DNA from: Candidatus Gastranaerophilales bacterium
GTDB taxonomy: Bacteria > Cyanobacteriota > Vampirovibrionia > Gastranaerophilales > Gastranaerophilaceae
Direction: 5' to 3'
NCBI GenBank assembly: GCA_944325655.1
Contig: CALVAW010000006.1
Coordinates: forward strand, 1 to 58,558
Length of the DNA stretch: 58,558 nt
The notes under the pieces are model-generated. The model ran no database searches. It had not been told where the DNA came from and saw only the letters and a list, made by a program, of their open reading frames with translations. This document shows, one piece after another, positions 28,081 through 35,809 of this stretch (the stretch's first letter is position 1; every line of letters begins with the position of its first letter). The translations under genes and the position numbers were made by a program.

Positions 28081-28942
28081 TGTTACCAGATTGCCTGATT
28101 TTTTAAAGACCTCTATTGCATCATTGGATAACGAAAAATATAAATTTGTAAAAAGAGTGTTAAAAAATAATAATTTGAATACCGTATGCGATGGCGCAAG
28201 ATGTCCTAATAAATGTGAATGCTATAGTTGCGGAACTGCGACTTTTCTAATTTTAGGTAATGTTTGCAGCAGAAATTGTGCTTTTTGTAATATTGCTAAG
28301 GGTAAGCCGCAAAAAGTCGATGAGAACGAGGCTTTACACGTTGCTCTTGCGGTTAAAGAGTTAAATTTAAAATATTGCGTTATTACTTCTGTTACGAGAG
28401 ATGATTTAATTCAAAATCATGATTATGGTTCAATTCATTATGTTAATACAATTAATTCAATCAAAAAAATCACGCCCAATGTCAAAATTGAAATTCTTAC
28501 TCCTGATTTCAAAGGAGATAAAGTTGCACTAAACAGGATTATCGATGCTCAACCTGATGTTTTTAATCATAATATCGAAACAATTAAAAGATTATACCCT
28601 ATAGCACGTCAAATGGCTGATTATGACTGTTCTTTAGAGGTCTTAAGATATATGAAAAGTAAGAAATTAATAACAAAATCAGGTTTTATGCTGGGTTTGG
28701 GTGAAAATTTTGAAGAAATTAAAAAACTGATTTTAGATTTGGATTCGGTTAATTTGGATATATTAACCGTAGGTCAATACATCCAGCCTTCAAAGGCGCA
28801 TTTAAAAGTCCAAAAATATTATGCCCTTGACGAATATAAAAGCATTGAGGATTTTATAAAAAATAATACTAAAATCTTTCCGATTGTTGCTCCGCTTGCA
28901 AGGAGTTCATACAGAGCTTTCGAGGCATACAATTCTATTTAG
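28073..28942 (+). CDS. lipA: Lipoyl synthase
   Basis: Radical SAM enzyme that inserts two sulfurs into a protein-bound octanoyl chain. The auxiliary 4Fe-4S motif is CDGARCPNKCEC (C-x4-C-x5-C) and the radical SAM motif is CSRNCAFCNI (C-x3-C-x2-C). The C-terminal RSSYRAFE region carries the Arg-Ser-Ser-Tyr element that binds the auxiliary cluster. The longest frame extends into lpd, but ATG at 28073 is preceded by AGGAGG and gives a 289-residue protein that begins MSDVTRLPDFLK. It overlaps lpd by eight bases; LipB/LplA is not in the window. Confidence 0.94.
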   Translation: MSDVTRLPDFLKTSIASLDNEKYKFVKRVLKNNNLNTVCDGARCPNKCECYSCGTATFLILGNVCSRNCAFCNIAKGKPQKVDENEALHVALAVKELNLKYCVITSVTRDDLIQNHDYGSIHYVNTINSIKKITPNVKIEILTPDFKGDKVALNRIIDAQPDVFNHNIETIKRLYPIARQMADYDCSLEVLRYMKSKKLITKSGFMLGLGENFEEIKKLILDLDSVNLDILTVGQYIQPSKAHLKVQKYYALDEYKSIEDFIKNNTKIFPIVAPLARSSYRAFEAYNSI

Positions 28943-29339
28943 TTGTTTGAGATTTTCGTCCTCTTTTTGATGTTTTTTCTATATTATTTTTTTGAGCATT
29001 TGTATCTATATTTGCAAGTTTTGCAATTTTATCAATATATTCTATGTAATTTTTAGGCTGTATTTTTTGTTCTTCAAGTAATTTTAATATTATTTTTACA
29101 CCTGAAAGGTTCAGAGCTAAATTTCTCGTTAAAAATAAAACAAGCTTAGCCCTTTCAAGATCGTCGAGACTGTAGTTTCTTCTGTTTTTATCGGTTCTTT
29201 GAGGGGATAGTATTCCCTCTTTATCGTATATTCTTAATGTTCTTTGATGTACATTAAGAGCTTGTGCAATAGAACTTATCGGAAGTATTGCAAGAGACAT
29301 ATTTATTGGTTGGTTGTTAATATTTTTATCTTTATCCAT
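28935..29339 (-). CDS. MerR-family regulator, HspR-like
   Basis: A 134-residue DNA-binding protein with the MerR winged helix-turn-helix: SIAQALNVHQRTLRIYDKEG, then NRRNYSLDDLERAKLVLFLTR. The VHQRTLRxYE pattern with NLALNLSGVKIIL is the HspR type (heat-shock operon repressor), but no dnaK or groE lies nearby, so the target is unknown. The C-terminal tail (NIEKTSKRGRKSQTTK) is strongly basic. I choose the ATG at 29339 because AGGA lies six bases upstream; the TTG seven codons earlier has no such site. Its end overlaps lipA by eight bases. Confidence 0.85.
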   Translation of the reverse strand: MDKDKNINNQPINMSLAILPISSIAQALNVHQRTLRIYDKEGILSPQRTDKNRRNYSLDDLERAKLVLFLTRNLALNLSGVKIILKLLEEQKIQPKNYIEYIDKIAKLANIDTNAQKNNIEKTSKRGRKSQTTK

Positions 29340-29384
29340 ATTAATTCCTAGAACAGACAAACGCTATACAAATTTATAATTTAA

Positions 29385-30689
29385 TTATACCACTCCATAC
29401 ATATCATAGCATGTTGCGTTTGTAATTTTTACATTTACTATGTCGCCCGGTGTCAGATAGTCATCACTTTTGATATACACTAATCCATCCACTTCAGGTG
29501 CGTCTTTGTAGCTTCTTGCTATAATAGTATTATTTGAATGTATTTCTTCTATTATACATTGAATATGTTTTCCTGTGTAACTCTTATTAATTTTTAACGA
29601 AATATTTTTTTGCAGCTCCATTAATATTTTTTTTCTTTTATTTTTCACAGATTGTTTTATTTGAGGTTTTAGGGAATATGCGTATGTATTTTTTTCCCTT
29701 GAATATGTAAAAATACCTACTCTGTCAAATTCCATGTCTTTTATGAAATTATATAAATCTTCAAATTCTTCTTCGGTTTCTTGAGGATATCCGACTATAA
29801 AAGTAGTTCTTATCGCTACATTTTTAATATTTTTTCTGATTTTATTTATGAATTTGCGATAATCAACAGCAGGTCTTTTCATTCTTTTTAAAACGTCAAT
29901 ATTTGAGTGCTGGAGCGGTATATCGATGTATTTGACTACTTTATCAAGTTTATTTATAGTTTTCATCAGTTTTTCATCGAAATTAGTCGGGTATGCGTAC
30001 ATAATTCTAATCCAATTAAGATTTTTAATTTCGTTAAGTTTTTCTAATAGCTCAGCAAGCATTGGTTTATTATATAAATCAATGCCGTAACTTGTGGTAT
30101 CTTGTGCGATAAGAATAACTTCGCTTACGCCTTTATTTGCAAGCTCTTTTGCTTCTTGAACTATGTTTTCTATTTTTCTTGATTTATATTTTCCTCTTAA
30201 GTTCGGTATAACGCAGTATCCGCAGTTATAAAAGCAACCTTCGGATATTTTTATGTAGCTTGATGAACCTACGGTGATTTGTTCTCTGGATATATCTTCC
30301 CGATAGTTGTAATTTGGTATTTCAGAGATTTTAACATAATTTTTGTTTTCAATTGCTTCAATTATTTTGTCGTAGTCACAGGTTCCTATGAAGTTTTTTA
30401 CTTCAGGTAAAAGTTTTTGCAGTTCATCTTTATATTTTTGTACTAAACAGCCAGTGAGAATAATTCTTTTACCTTTTTGTATCATATTCAAAATTGCTCT
30501 GATGCTTTCTTTTTCTGCATCGTAGATAAATGAACACGTATTAATGATAACGGTTTTAATCGTATTGTCATCGGGGTTTAAGCTGTATTTATATCCGTTT
30601 TTTGTAAGCAATCCAAGCATCAGCTCCATATCGATTAAATTTTTGGCGCATCCGAATTGCATTATACCTATTGTTTCTTTATGTTTCAT
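29385..30689 (-). CDS. rimO: Ribosomal protein S12 methylthiotransferase
   Basis: RimO methylthiolates Asp-89 of ribosomal protein S12 using radical SAM and a second 4Fe-4S cluster. The N-terminal UPF0004 domain has three cysteines (QFGCAKNLID, INTCSFIYDAEKES, LTGCLVQKY). The radical SAM motif is CFYNCGYCVIPNLRGKYKSR, and the C-terminal TRAM domain includes KAYTGKHIQCIIEE-like and DGLVYIKSDDYLTPGD segments. The usual GC-P/S-KN element reads GCAKN, consistent with RimO rather than MiaB. Length 434 fits. It starts inside the end of the upstream GT-C gene (11-base overlap). Confidence 0.93.
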   Translation of the reverse strand: MKHKETIGIMQFGCAKNLIDMELMLGLLTKNGYKYSLNPDDNTIKTVIINTCSFIYDAEKESIRAILNMIQKGKRIILTGCLVQKYKDELQKLLPEVKNFIGTCDYDKIIEAIENKNYVKISEIPNYNYREDISREQITVGSSSYIKISEGCFYNCGYCVIPNLRGKYKSRKIENIVQEAKELANKGVSEVILIAQDTTSYGIDLYNKPMLAELLEKLNEIKNLNWIRIMYAYPTNFDEKLMKTINKLDKVVKYIDIPLQHSNIDVLKRMKRPAVDYRKFINKIRKNIKNVAIRTTFIVGYPQETEEEFEDLYNFIKDMEFDRVGIFTYSREKNTYAYSLKPQIKQSVKNKRKKILMELQKNISLKINKSYTGKHIQCIIEEIHSNNTIIARSYKDAPEVDGLVYIKSDDYLTPGDIVNVKITNATCYDMYGVV

Positions 30690-32262
30690 TGTTAATTTTA
30701 AATATCAATACTTTATAGTCTTCTTCTATTATAGCTGTTCTTTTATAATTATCCATAATATATGTACAAAAATTTACTCCATAATCATAACAAATTGTTG
30801 CAAATCCGTATTCTTTTGTATTTCTTGGATAGAAAATAATATAGTCTGTTTTATTTTTTTTAAGTTTTTCTATCAAATATTTTTCTCCGAATGTCTCAAA
30901 ATCGAGCGGCGTAAAAGTTGAATTGTAAAAATTCCAGCTTTTTTTATTTATCAGATTAAATATTTGTCCTTCCGGCACTACAATAATTTGTTCATTTTTT
31001 TTAATGTTTTTTTGAATATATTCGTTGGTTTTTTTGAATAGAATTGCATCCTTTTTGTTAAAATATAATTTTTGATTATCATATTTTAAGCTGAATTTAG
31101 GTTGAATTAAAAAGTATTTATAATTTGAAATTGCAGTTAATACTGTAAATATAATAAAAATATTTCTTACCCATTTTTTATCAAGAATTTTTGTTAATTG
31201 GTAATAAATTGTAAGTATTATAAAAATGTACCCGAAATTCGAATAGCCGAGCGGTGAAATTTTAAATAAAGATTTATAACACAATAAAAGGCTAAATATG
31301 GAGATAATTACATCTTCTTTTGTAATTAATTTTTTATATTTTAAAAATGCAAGCAAGGTTACTATAAAAAAAGCTGACAAGTTAAAAATATTGTTTAAAT
31401 TAAAGAAAAGAAGGGCAGCTATGAAAATAGCATAACCTGTGAATTTATAGTTTTTTTTATATAAAATGTATGAAATTGTTAATATTAAGAATAATAACAA
31501 GAATATAAATGCGTTTAGTATTATATACTCTTTTTGAAAGCAGCCGCCCATAGATTTATATAGATTATAGACGGATTGTGTTGATATCATTTTTTTTATA
31601 AACACAATATTATCTATTAATGATTTTACGGGTATTTTTTGAATAAATAAAATAACAATTGTAATTGCGGGAAAAATTAATACATATAGAAAATTTTTTA
31701 TTTGATTGAATTTTTTTTCATATAAATAGATTGCACTAAAAAATATGAATAAAAGTATAAAAAGTTCTATTCTGTTTATTGCAATAAAACCAAGGGTTGC
31801 ATATAGATTTTTTGTTTTTTGATTTATATAGAAATAATATGCAAGATAACAGCCTAAGTATGCCCATAATGTTGAATAAGAGTATGGTACAACAAATGAA
31901 AAGGTCGAATTCGAAAACACAGATACGCAAATAAAAAGTATGCTCAAAATAAGCGAATCTTTTTCTTTTAAATAGTGTTTTGAAATAATATAAAATATAA
32001 TTGTGCAAATATATCCTATAATATGACTCAATATAAGCAATAGATTGATATTTACAGATACTTTGTATAACAAATAATTTATAAAATATCCGAATGGACC
32101 GTAGATTAAGAAAATATCTTTAATAATTTTTTCGCCTTGAAGCATTTGGTATGGGATATAAGCTTCTCTTGAAAAATCAACTAAAAAATTGCCTGTCTTG
32201 GCATAATATATCACACTAAAAAAGATATAAATAAGCGTTAAAATCAAGAGATTTTTTTTCAT
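30679..32262 (-). CDS. GT-C-type multipass membrane glycosyltransferase-like protein
   Basis: A 527-residue protein with about 12 hydrophobic helices. The first periplasmic loop contains DFSREAYIPYQMLQGEKIIKD followed by IFLIYGPFGYFI, which matches the first-loop acidic/aromatic pattern of PMT/ArnT-like GT-C enzymes that use polyprenyl-linked sugars. The C-terminal about 120 residues form a soluble domain (IKKNEQIIVVPEGQ...DYIIFYPRNTKEYG). Substrate and acceptor are unknown. It overlaps rimO by 11 bases, which points to a single transcript but not a shared function. High Phe/Ile/Lys content follows from AT bias. Confidence 0.75.
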   Translation of the reverse strand: MKKNLLILTLIYIFFSVIYYAKTGNFLVDFSREAYIPYQMLQGEKIIKDIFLIYGPFGYFINYLLYKVSVNINLLLILSHIIGYICTIIFYIISKHYLKEKDSLILSILFICVSVFSNSTFSFVVPYSYSTLWAYLGCYLAYYFYINQKTKNLYATLGFIAINRIELFILLFIFFSAIYLYEKKFNQIKNFLYVLIFPAITIVILFIQKIPVKSLIDNIVFIKKMISTQSVYNLYKSMGGCFQKEYIILNAFIFLLLFLILTISYILYKKNYKFTGYAIFIAALLFFNLNNIFNLSAFFIVTLLAFLKYKKLITKEDVIISIFSLLLCYKSLFKISPLGYSNFGYIFIILTIYYQLTKILDKKWVRNIFIIFTVLTAISNYKYFLIQPKFSLKYDNQKLYFNKKDAILFKKTNEYIQKNIKKNEQIIVVPEGQIFNLINKKSWNFYNSTFTPLDFETFGEKYLIEKLKKNKTDYIIFYPRNTKEYGFATICYDYGVNFCTYIMDNYKRTAIIEEDYKVLIFKINNET

Positions 32263-32327
32263 TTATTTTTTATATCAAAAAAAATATGTGTTAGCAATTT
32301 TTTTTAGTAAAAAAACTTTATTAAATT

Positions 32328-32789
32328 ATGAATGTTAAAAATAATTATGTACATGAAAATATTGCCGATATCGGCGGACACAAAATTTTGGGGATGAGCG
32401 GTTCTCTAACCGGATATATCCGTACCGGAAATCCTTATGATGCACAATATTATAGAAAAGATGAATATATAAATTCAAATAAGCAAAATAAGAATAAAAA
32501 TAATAATTCTTTTTTAAAGACAATATTACAAGCTGCAACTATAGCAGGCGGTGCGGTCGCAGGTTATAAGTTGTTTAAATCAGGCAAATTATCTGATATC
32601 AAAAAATACTTTAAAAAGTTTAAATCAGGTTTTAAAAAATTAACCACGCAAAAATCAAATCAAAAGACAAATTTAGATATTACTGTGGCAACAAACGAAA
32701 CAAAAAAGGCCGTCAGCGGATTAAAAACCTTTTTAACTAATTTAAAAAAACGCGTTGAAAATATACATTTAAAATTTAAGAAGGATTAA
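32328..32789 (+). CDS. Hypothetical protein, Lys/Asn-rich
   Basis: A 153-residue protein of unknown function. The N-terminal 45 residues are polar, with an apparently ordered DIGGHKILGMSGSLTGYI stretch; a short hydrophobic amphipathic segment (ILQAATIAGGAVAGYKLF, residues about 66-84) could be a membrane-associated helix; the rest is basic and helical with many Lys (KKYFKKFKSGFKKL). No ribosome-binding site is visible, so expression is less certain. It is convergent with the CpxP-like gene, with a 14-base overlap. Confidence 0.55.
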   Translation: MNVKNNYVHENIADIGGHKILGMSGSLTGYIRTGNPYDAQYYRKDEYINSNKQNKNKNNNSFLKTILQAATIAGGAVAGYKLFKSGKLSDIKKYFKKFKSGFKKLTTQKSNQKTNLDITVATNETKKAVSGLKTFLTNLKKRVENIHLKFKKD

Positions 32790-33255
32790 TCCTTCTTCTT
32801 TTAGAATTAATGTTTTTCTTGCAGTGAAATTCATGTTTTATTTTTTCAAATTCGGCTTTTTGAACTGAATTAAGGTTTTTTTCAAAATTTCTCTTACTTT
32901 TTTTTCTAATATTTTGTGCTTTTTGTTTTAGCATTACCAATTCAATTTTTAACGGCGCAGACTTTATATTTGCTTCAGTTTTTGAAATATTTGATTGATA
33001 TATCTTTTTTATTTCATTTTTTACATATTCCATCCTTTTTATTGTTTTTTGCATTTCTTCTTTATATTGTTTTCGATTATTTGCAAGGTTTTCTTTTTGT
33101 TTTTCGCTTAAATTCAACCTTTTATACAACATGTTATCGATTTCCTGTTGTTTTGAATTATGTTTTAATGCGTGATTTTCTTCAGTATTTGCGGATACGG
33201 AATTAATTAAAAAAAACATTGAAATAATAAGTAAACATAATAAATTTTTTTTCAT
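32776..33255 (-). CDS. CpxP/Spy-like (LTXXQ) periplasmic protein
   Basis: The 159-residue protein has a signal peptide (MKKNLLCLLIISMFFLINSVSA) and an all-helical mature part with the repeated LTXXQ-like motifs of the Spy/CpxP/CnrX class: RLNLSEKQKENLAN and LNSVQKAEFEKIK. Potential metal ligands are His28 and His32 (four apart) near the N terminus and HEFHC near the C terminus (His141, His144, Cys145). In metal sensors such as CnrX the arrangement is comparable. It overlaps the sigma-factor stop codon by one base (TAATG), and is thus part of the sigma cassette. Periplasmic sensing is inferred. Confidence 0.75.
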   Translation of the reverse strand: MKKNLLCLLIISMFFLINSVSANTEENHALKHNSKQQEIDNMLYKRLNLSEKQKENLANNRKQYKEEMQKTIKRMEYVKNEIKKIYQSNISKTEANIKSAPLKIELVMLKQKAQNIRKKSKRNFEKNLNSVQKAEFEKIKHEFHCKKNINSKRRRINPS

Positions 33256-33755
33256 TAGTTTTTATCCTTTATTAAGAATTCAAGCTTTTCTGCTAAAATT
33301 TTTCTTGCGGAATTCATTCTTGATTTAACCGTGCCTATCGGAATATTTAGTTTTGATGAAATTTTTTCGTAAGAGTAATCTTCAAATTCATATAATACAA
33401 CAATTTCTTTCATTTTTTTTGGTAATGAATTTACTGCTTTTAAAATTATTTTTTGTCTTTCTTTTGTGCTATATTGTGTTTCAGGCGTAGATTTATAACT
33501 TAGATTATTTATAGCATCTTCGTTTAAATCTGTTATTTGTTTGTTTTTAAAATATGAACTTCTGAGATAATCTCGGCAAAGATTTGCGGCGATTGTGCAA
33601 ATCCATTGTGTGAATTTATTTTGTTCAATGTATTTATTCAGATTTTTGTACGTTCTTATATAGACCTCTTGTTCAAGGTCCTCATTATATTCTCCTGTAT
33701 AGTTTTTGATAATTTGCTTTATTTTGTAGCAGTTTTTGTTTATTATTTCTTTCAA
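33255..33755 (-). CDS. ECF-type RNA polymerase sigma factor
   Basis: A 166-residue sigma factor with the two expected domains only: sigma2 (DLEQEVYIRTYKNL, with WICTIAANLCRDYLRSSYF) and sigma4 (IVVLYEFEDYSYEKISSKLNIPIGTVKSRMNSARKIL, a helix-turn-helix). No sigma3 region, so it is group 4 (ECF). The start codon is TTG, two bases after the stop of the upstream small membrane gene, with AGGA further up. It is flanked by a membrane peptide upstream and by a CpxP-like periplasmic protein downstream, the organisation of a metal- or envelope-stress-responsive ECF module. Confidence 0.88.
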   Translation of the reverse strand: MKEIINKNCYKIKQIIKNYTGEYNEDLEQEVYIRTYKNLNKYIEQNKFTQWICTIAANLCRDYLRSSYFKNKQITDLNEDAINNLSYKSTPETQYSTKERQKIILKAVNSLPKKMKEIVVLYEFEDYSYEKISSKLNIPIGTVKSRMNSARKILAEKLEFLIKDKN

Positions 33756-33757
33756 AA

Positions 33758-33979
33758 TTAAAGTCCTAAAATATAATCGTTTTCGAGCAATTCGGTTTGC
33801 AGATTATTTTGTTCCAATGCAAAATATATGTTATCACCTTGTATGTATAATTGTGTCAAGGAGCTGAATAACATAACCGGAACAGTTATCGAAAAGACTA
33901 ATTTTGCTATAGTTTTTTGTCTTTTTCTTCTTTTATATAACGGTTTTGCTTCTTGGAGCAGGTTAGTGAGTTCGTCCAT
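33758..33979 (-). CDS. Small single-pass membrane protein, candidate anti-sigma factor
   Basis: A 73-residue protein with an amphipathic N-terminal cytosolic segment (MDELTNLLQEAKPLYKRRKRQK), one transmembrane helix (about residues 26-46) and a short periplasmic tail (GDNIYFALEQNNLQTELLENDYILGL). Position directly upstream of an ECF sigma gene with no intergenic space, small size and topology match CnrY-type anti-sigma peptides; no zinc-binding anti-sigma motif is seen. The assignment is contextual. It may instead be a small unrelated membrane protein. Confidence 0.55.
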   Translation of the reverse strand: MDELTNLLQEAKPLYKRRKRQKTIAKLVFSITVPVMLFSSLTQLYIQGDNIYFALEQNNLQTELLENDYILGL

Positions 33980-34004
33980 AATAATTTATCCTTTACATTT
34001 ATTA

Positions 34005-34029
34005 TAACGATAAAATTGATTTTTGGTTC
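34005..34029 (-). promoter_or_regulatory. Candidate ECF-type promoter of the sigma cassette
   Basis: On the minus strand the sequence reads TGAACC, 15 bases, CGTTAT, resembling the GAAC...CGT spacing of ECF-recognised promoters, 25-50 bases upstream of the membrane-peptide ATG. It overlaps a TATAAT hexamer (6/6) with no good -35, so a housekeeping promoter is the alternative. Confidence 0.35.
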
Positions 34030-34193
34030 ATTTTTATTCTTAATATTTCTTAATATGAAAAAATAAAGCTATAGTTGCGGTTTCGGGTTTTTATAATTTG
34101 TATATAAAAATTATTTAATAAAAAAAGCAATTTTATATTAAAAAAATACTTTATTTATATATAAACGAGATAAATTCAAGAGAGAGATTTAAA

Positions 34194-34451
34194 ATGAATT
34201 TAGAGTTAAAAAATGAGTTATTAAATGAGACATTTAATCCTTTTGAAACTCCGATAAGCAAAGAAGAGTTATTGGGAAATTTGAATGAAATTGATAGCTC
34301 AAGCATCAGAGCAAAGTTTAAAAATGCACAAGACCCTATAAATCTTGCATTTGATGCTATTGAAAAAACTTCACTAAAAACACTTGCACGAGACTTTGTT
34401 AAAGAAGGATTTTATGACATAGTTTCGTTTGTAACAGATATATGTAAATAA
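34194..34451 (+). CDS. Small hypothetical protein
   Basis: An 85-residue acidic protein of unknown family, with an AGAGAGAG ribosome-binding site before the ATG. N-terminal part (LNETFNPFETPISKEELLGNL) looks flexible, the C-terminal half is helical (LKTLARDFVKEGFYDIVSFVTDIC). It lies 57 bases before a strong terminator, so it is probably transcribed alone. It is unlike neighbours in function; a shared NPFE[ST] motif with the 108-residue protein at 55 kb is noted but may be chance. Confidence 0.6.
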   Translation: MNLELKNELLNETFNPFETPISKEELLGNLNEIDSSSIRAKFKNAQDPINLAFDAIEKTSLKTLARDFVKEGFYDIVSFVTDICK

Positions 34452-34507
34452 TTATTAATATAATTATTTATCTGGAATGGGGGATTATAGGTAGGTTTAT
34501 GAAATTT

Positions 34508-34530
34508 GCGCCTAAATGGCGCTTTTTTTT
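34508..34530 (+). terminator. Intrinsic terminator
   Basis: GCGCC/GGCGC stem with a TAAAT loop and T8 tail, after the 85-residue gene and before the 370-residue gene. A 28-codon ORF starting at 34499 reads through the hairpin and is not credible as a gene. Confidence 0.88.
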
Positions 34531-34587
34531 GCGCAATAAAATATATTCTGTTGTTTTATTATATTGTCCGATTAGCCTGGAGTAACT

Positions 34588-35700
34588 ATGATTAACAACA
34601 TTAATTCAACCTATGGAAGCAATATTAGCAGCAGTGTTAAAAACAGTACAATTTATGATAAAAAATCAGTGAAAAACGATATTTCAAAATGTTCTTCTCA
34701 AAAAGTCGGTTTTGATAAGGATTTTTTCTCTAAAAATATTTATAATAATGCTTCTTATATTTCTTTTTGCGGAAGATTTGATAATATGCGTGCAAAATCT
34801 TATGCTAAAAATTTTGATAGAACAATGTCTTTATATGATGCTGTTTTGAATTTTAGAAATTCTATTGAGCAAATTGCTCAAGAAAGAGATAATTCTACAG
34901 AAGATTATTTTTATTTTGCAAAAAGATTTTATGATTATAGAGATTATTTGAGAAATAACAACCCTTTTTACAGGCAAAATCCTTTAAAATATGCTAATGC
35001 CGATGATATATTTGGTCATAATTCAAGGGTATATTTTACACAAAAGGAAATTACGCTACCCTTCGATAATAGACATACTTTAGTTAATATTCCCTCTGGT
35101 GTTGCAATTGATTATAGCAGTGATGGTTTGGGTAATGTATCAACTGCCAGAGAAATATACGATTTCACTAATAATGGGCTTTTGGGAACTCCTGTAAAAA
35201 ATTCTGATGGTAGTATTTCTGTCCCGCAAGTAAACATTTTTAATCCTGACGAGTGTAACATTCCTTATGTTGCCTTTTTAAAGGCAATGGGTACTCCGGC
35301 AACTATTAATAATGTTACTGCACTTCCTAATGGAAATTTTAGAGCAGATTCATTGGTTTTATATAATTTTGATTCTCAAAATAATTTGGTCAGTTCTACT
35401 ACCTATATACAACCTGAGGTTTATTACGGCAAATCAGATAAAAAAAAGCACGGGCTTTACTTTTCTTTGGTAGCAAAATGCAGCTATGAGACAGTTTATG
35501 ATAAAAAAAGCAAACTTAAAAATACATTTATGTATCGTCCTGCTTTAACCTATGCTAACGGAAAAGCGATTACAAATGCGCAAGATACTATAATTGATTT
35601 GGGGAAAAATTTAAGTTTATATTATGGTGATTACTCAGAAACCAGAAATAGCTTATATTATGGATATAAACAGGTAGTTGATATAAGTAAAGTAAAGTAA
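34588..35700 (+). CDS. Hypothetical protein, 370 residues
   Basis: No recognised domain. The first 60 residues are low complexity, Ser/Asn/Lys-rich, ending with SYISFCGRFDN, then a helical region of charged residues (residues 65-120), and a C-terminal beta-rich region with repeated Tyr-rich and hydrophobic strands (VLYNFDSQNNLVSSTTYIQPEVYYG). CTGGAG five bases before the ATG supports the start. There is no signal peptide. Composition suggests a surface or secreted protein, but no export signal is visible; unknown. The stop codon lies within a pentanucleotide repeat. Confidence 0.62.
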   Translation: MINNINSTYGSNISSSVKNSTIYDKKSVKNDISKCSSQKVGFDKDFFSKNIYNNASYISFCGRFDNMRAKSYAKNFDRTMSLYDAVLNFRNSIEQIAQERDNSTEDYFYFAKRFYDYRDYLRNNNPFYRQNPLKYANADDIFGHNSRVYFTQKEITLPFDNRHTLVNIPSGVAIDYSSDGLGNVSTAREIYDFTNNGLLGTPVKNSDGSISVPQVNIFNPDECNIPYVAFLKAMGTPATINNVTALPNGNFRADSLVLYNFDSQNNLVSSTTYIQPEVYYGKSDKKKHGLYFSLVAKCSYETVYDKKSKLKNTFMYRPALTYANGKAITNAQDTIIDLGKNLSLYYGDYSETRNSLYYGYKQVVDISKVK

Positions 35701-35717
35701 AGTAAAGTAAAATAAAA
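35688..35717 (+). repeat. Pentanucleotide repeat overlapping a stop codon
   Basis: Four perfect TAAAG units followed by two TAAAA units. The run covers the last codons and the stop of the 370-residue gene. In every phase the repeat contains TAA within 15 bases, so unit gain or loss would not extend the protein. Confidence 0.9.
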
Positions 35718-35740
35718 TAATTTAATTAATTAGCTAAAAT

Positions 35741-35778
35741 AAAATTCAAGCTTCGTGAATATACGAAGCTTGAATTTT
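35741..35778. terminator. Bidirectional intrinsic terminator
   Basis: A 15-bp perfect stem AAAATTCAAGCTTCG/CGAAGCTTGAATTTT (16 with the next T-A pair) with a small loop between the 370-residue gene and convergent fusA. The flanking A/T ends provide tracts in both directions. Confidence 0.88.
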
Positions 35779-35809
35779 GATTAATTTTATTATGTGTTAT
35801 GAACTTATT

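Noticed and set aside
34499-34585. 28-codon ORF as leader peptide of an attenuator
   Set aside because: It spans the terminator hairpin of the upstream gene, has no ribosome-binding site at a proper distance, and no run of regulatory codons.
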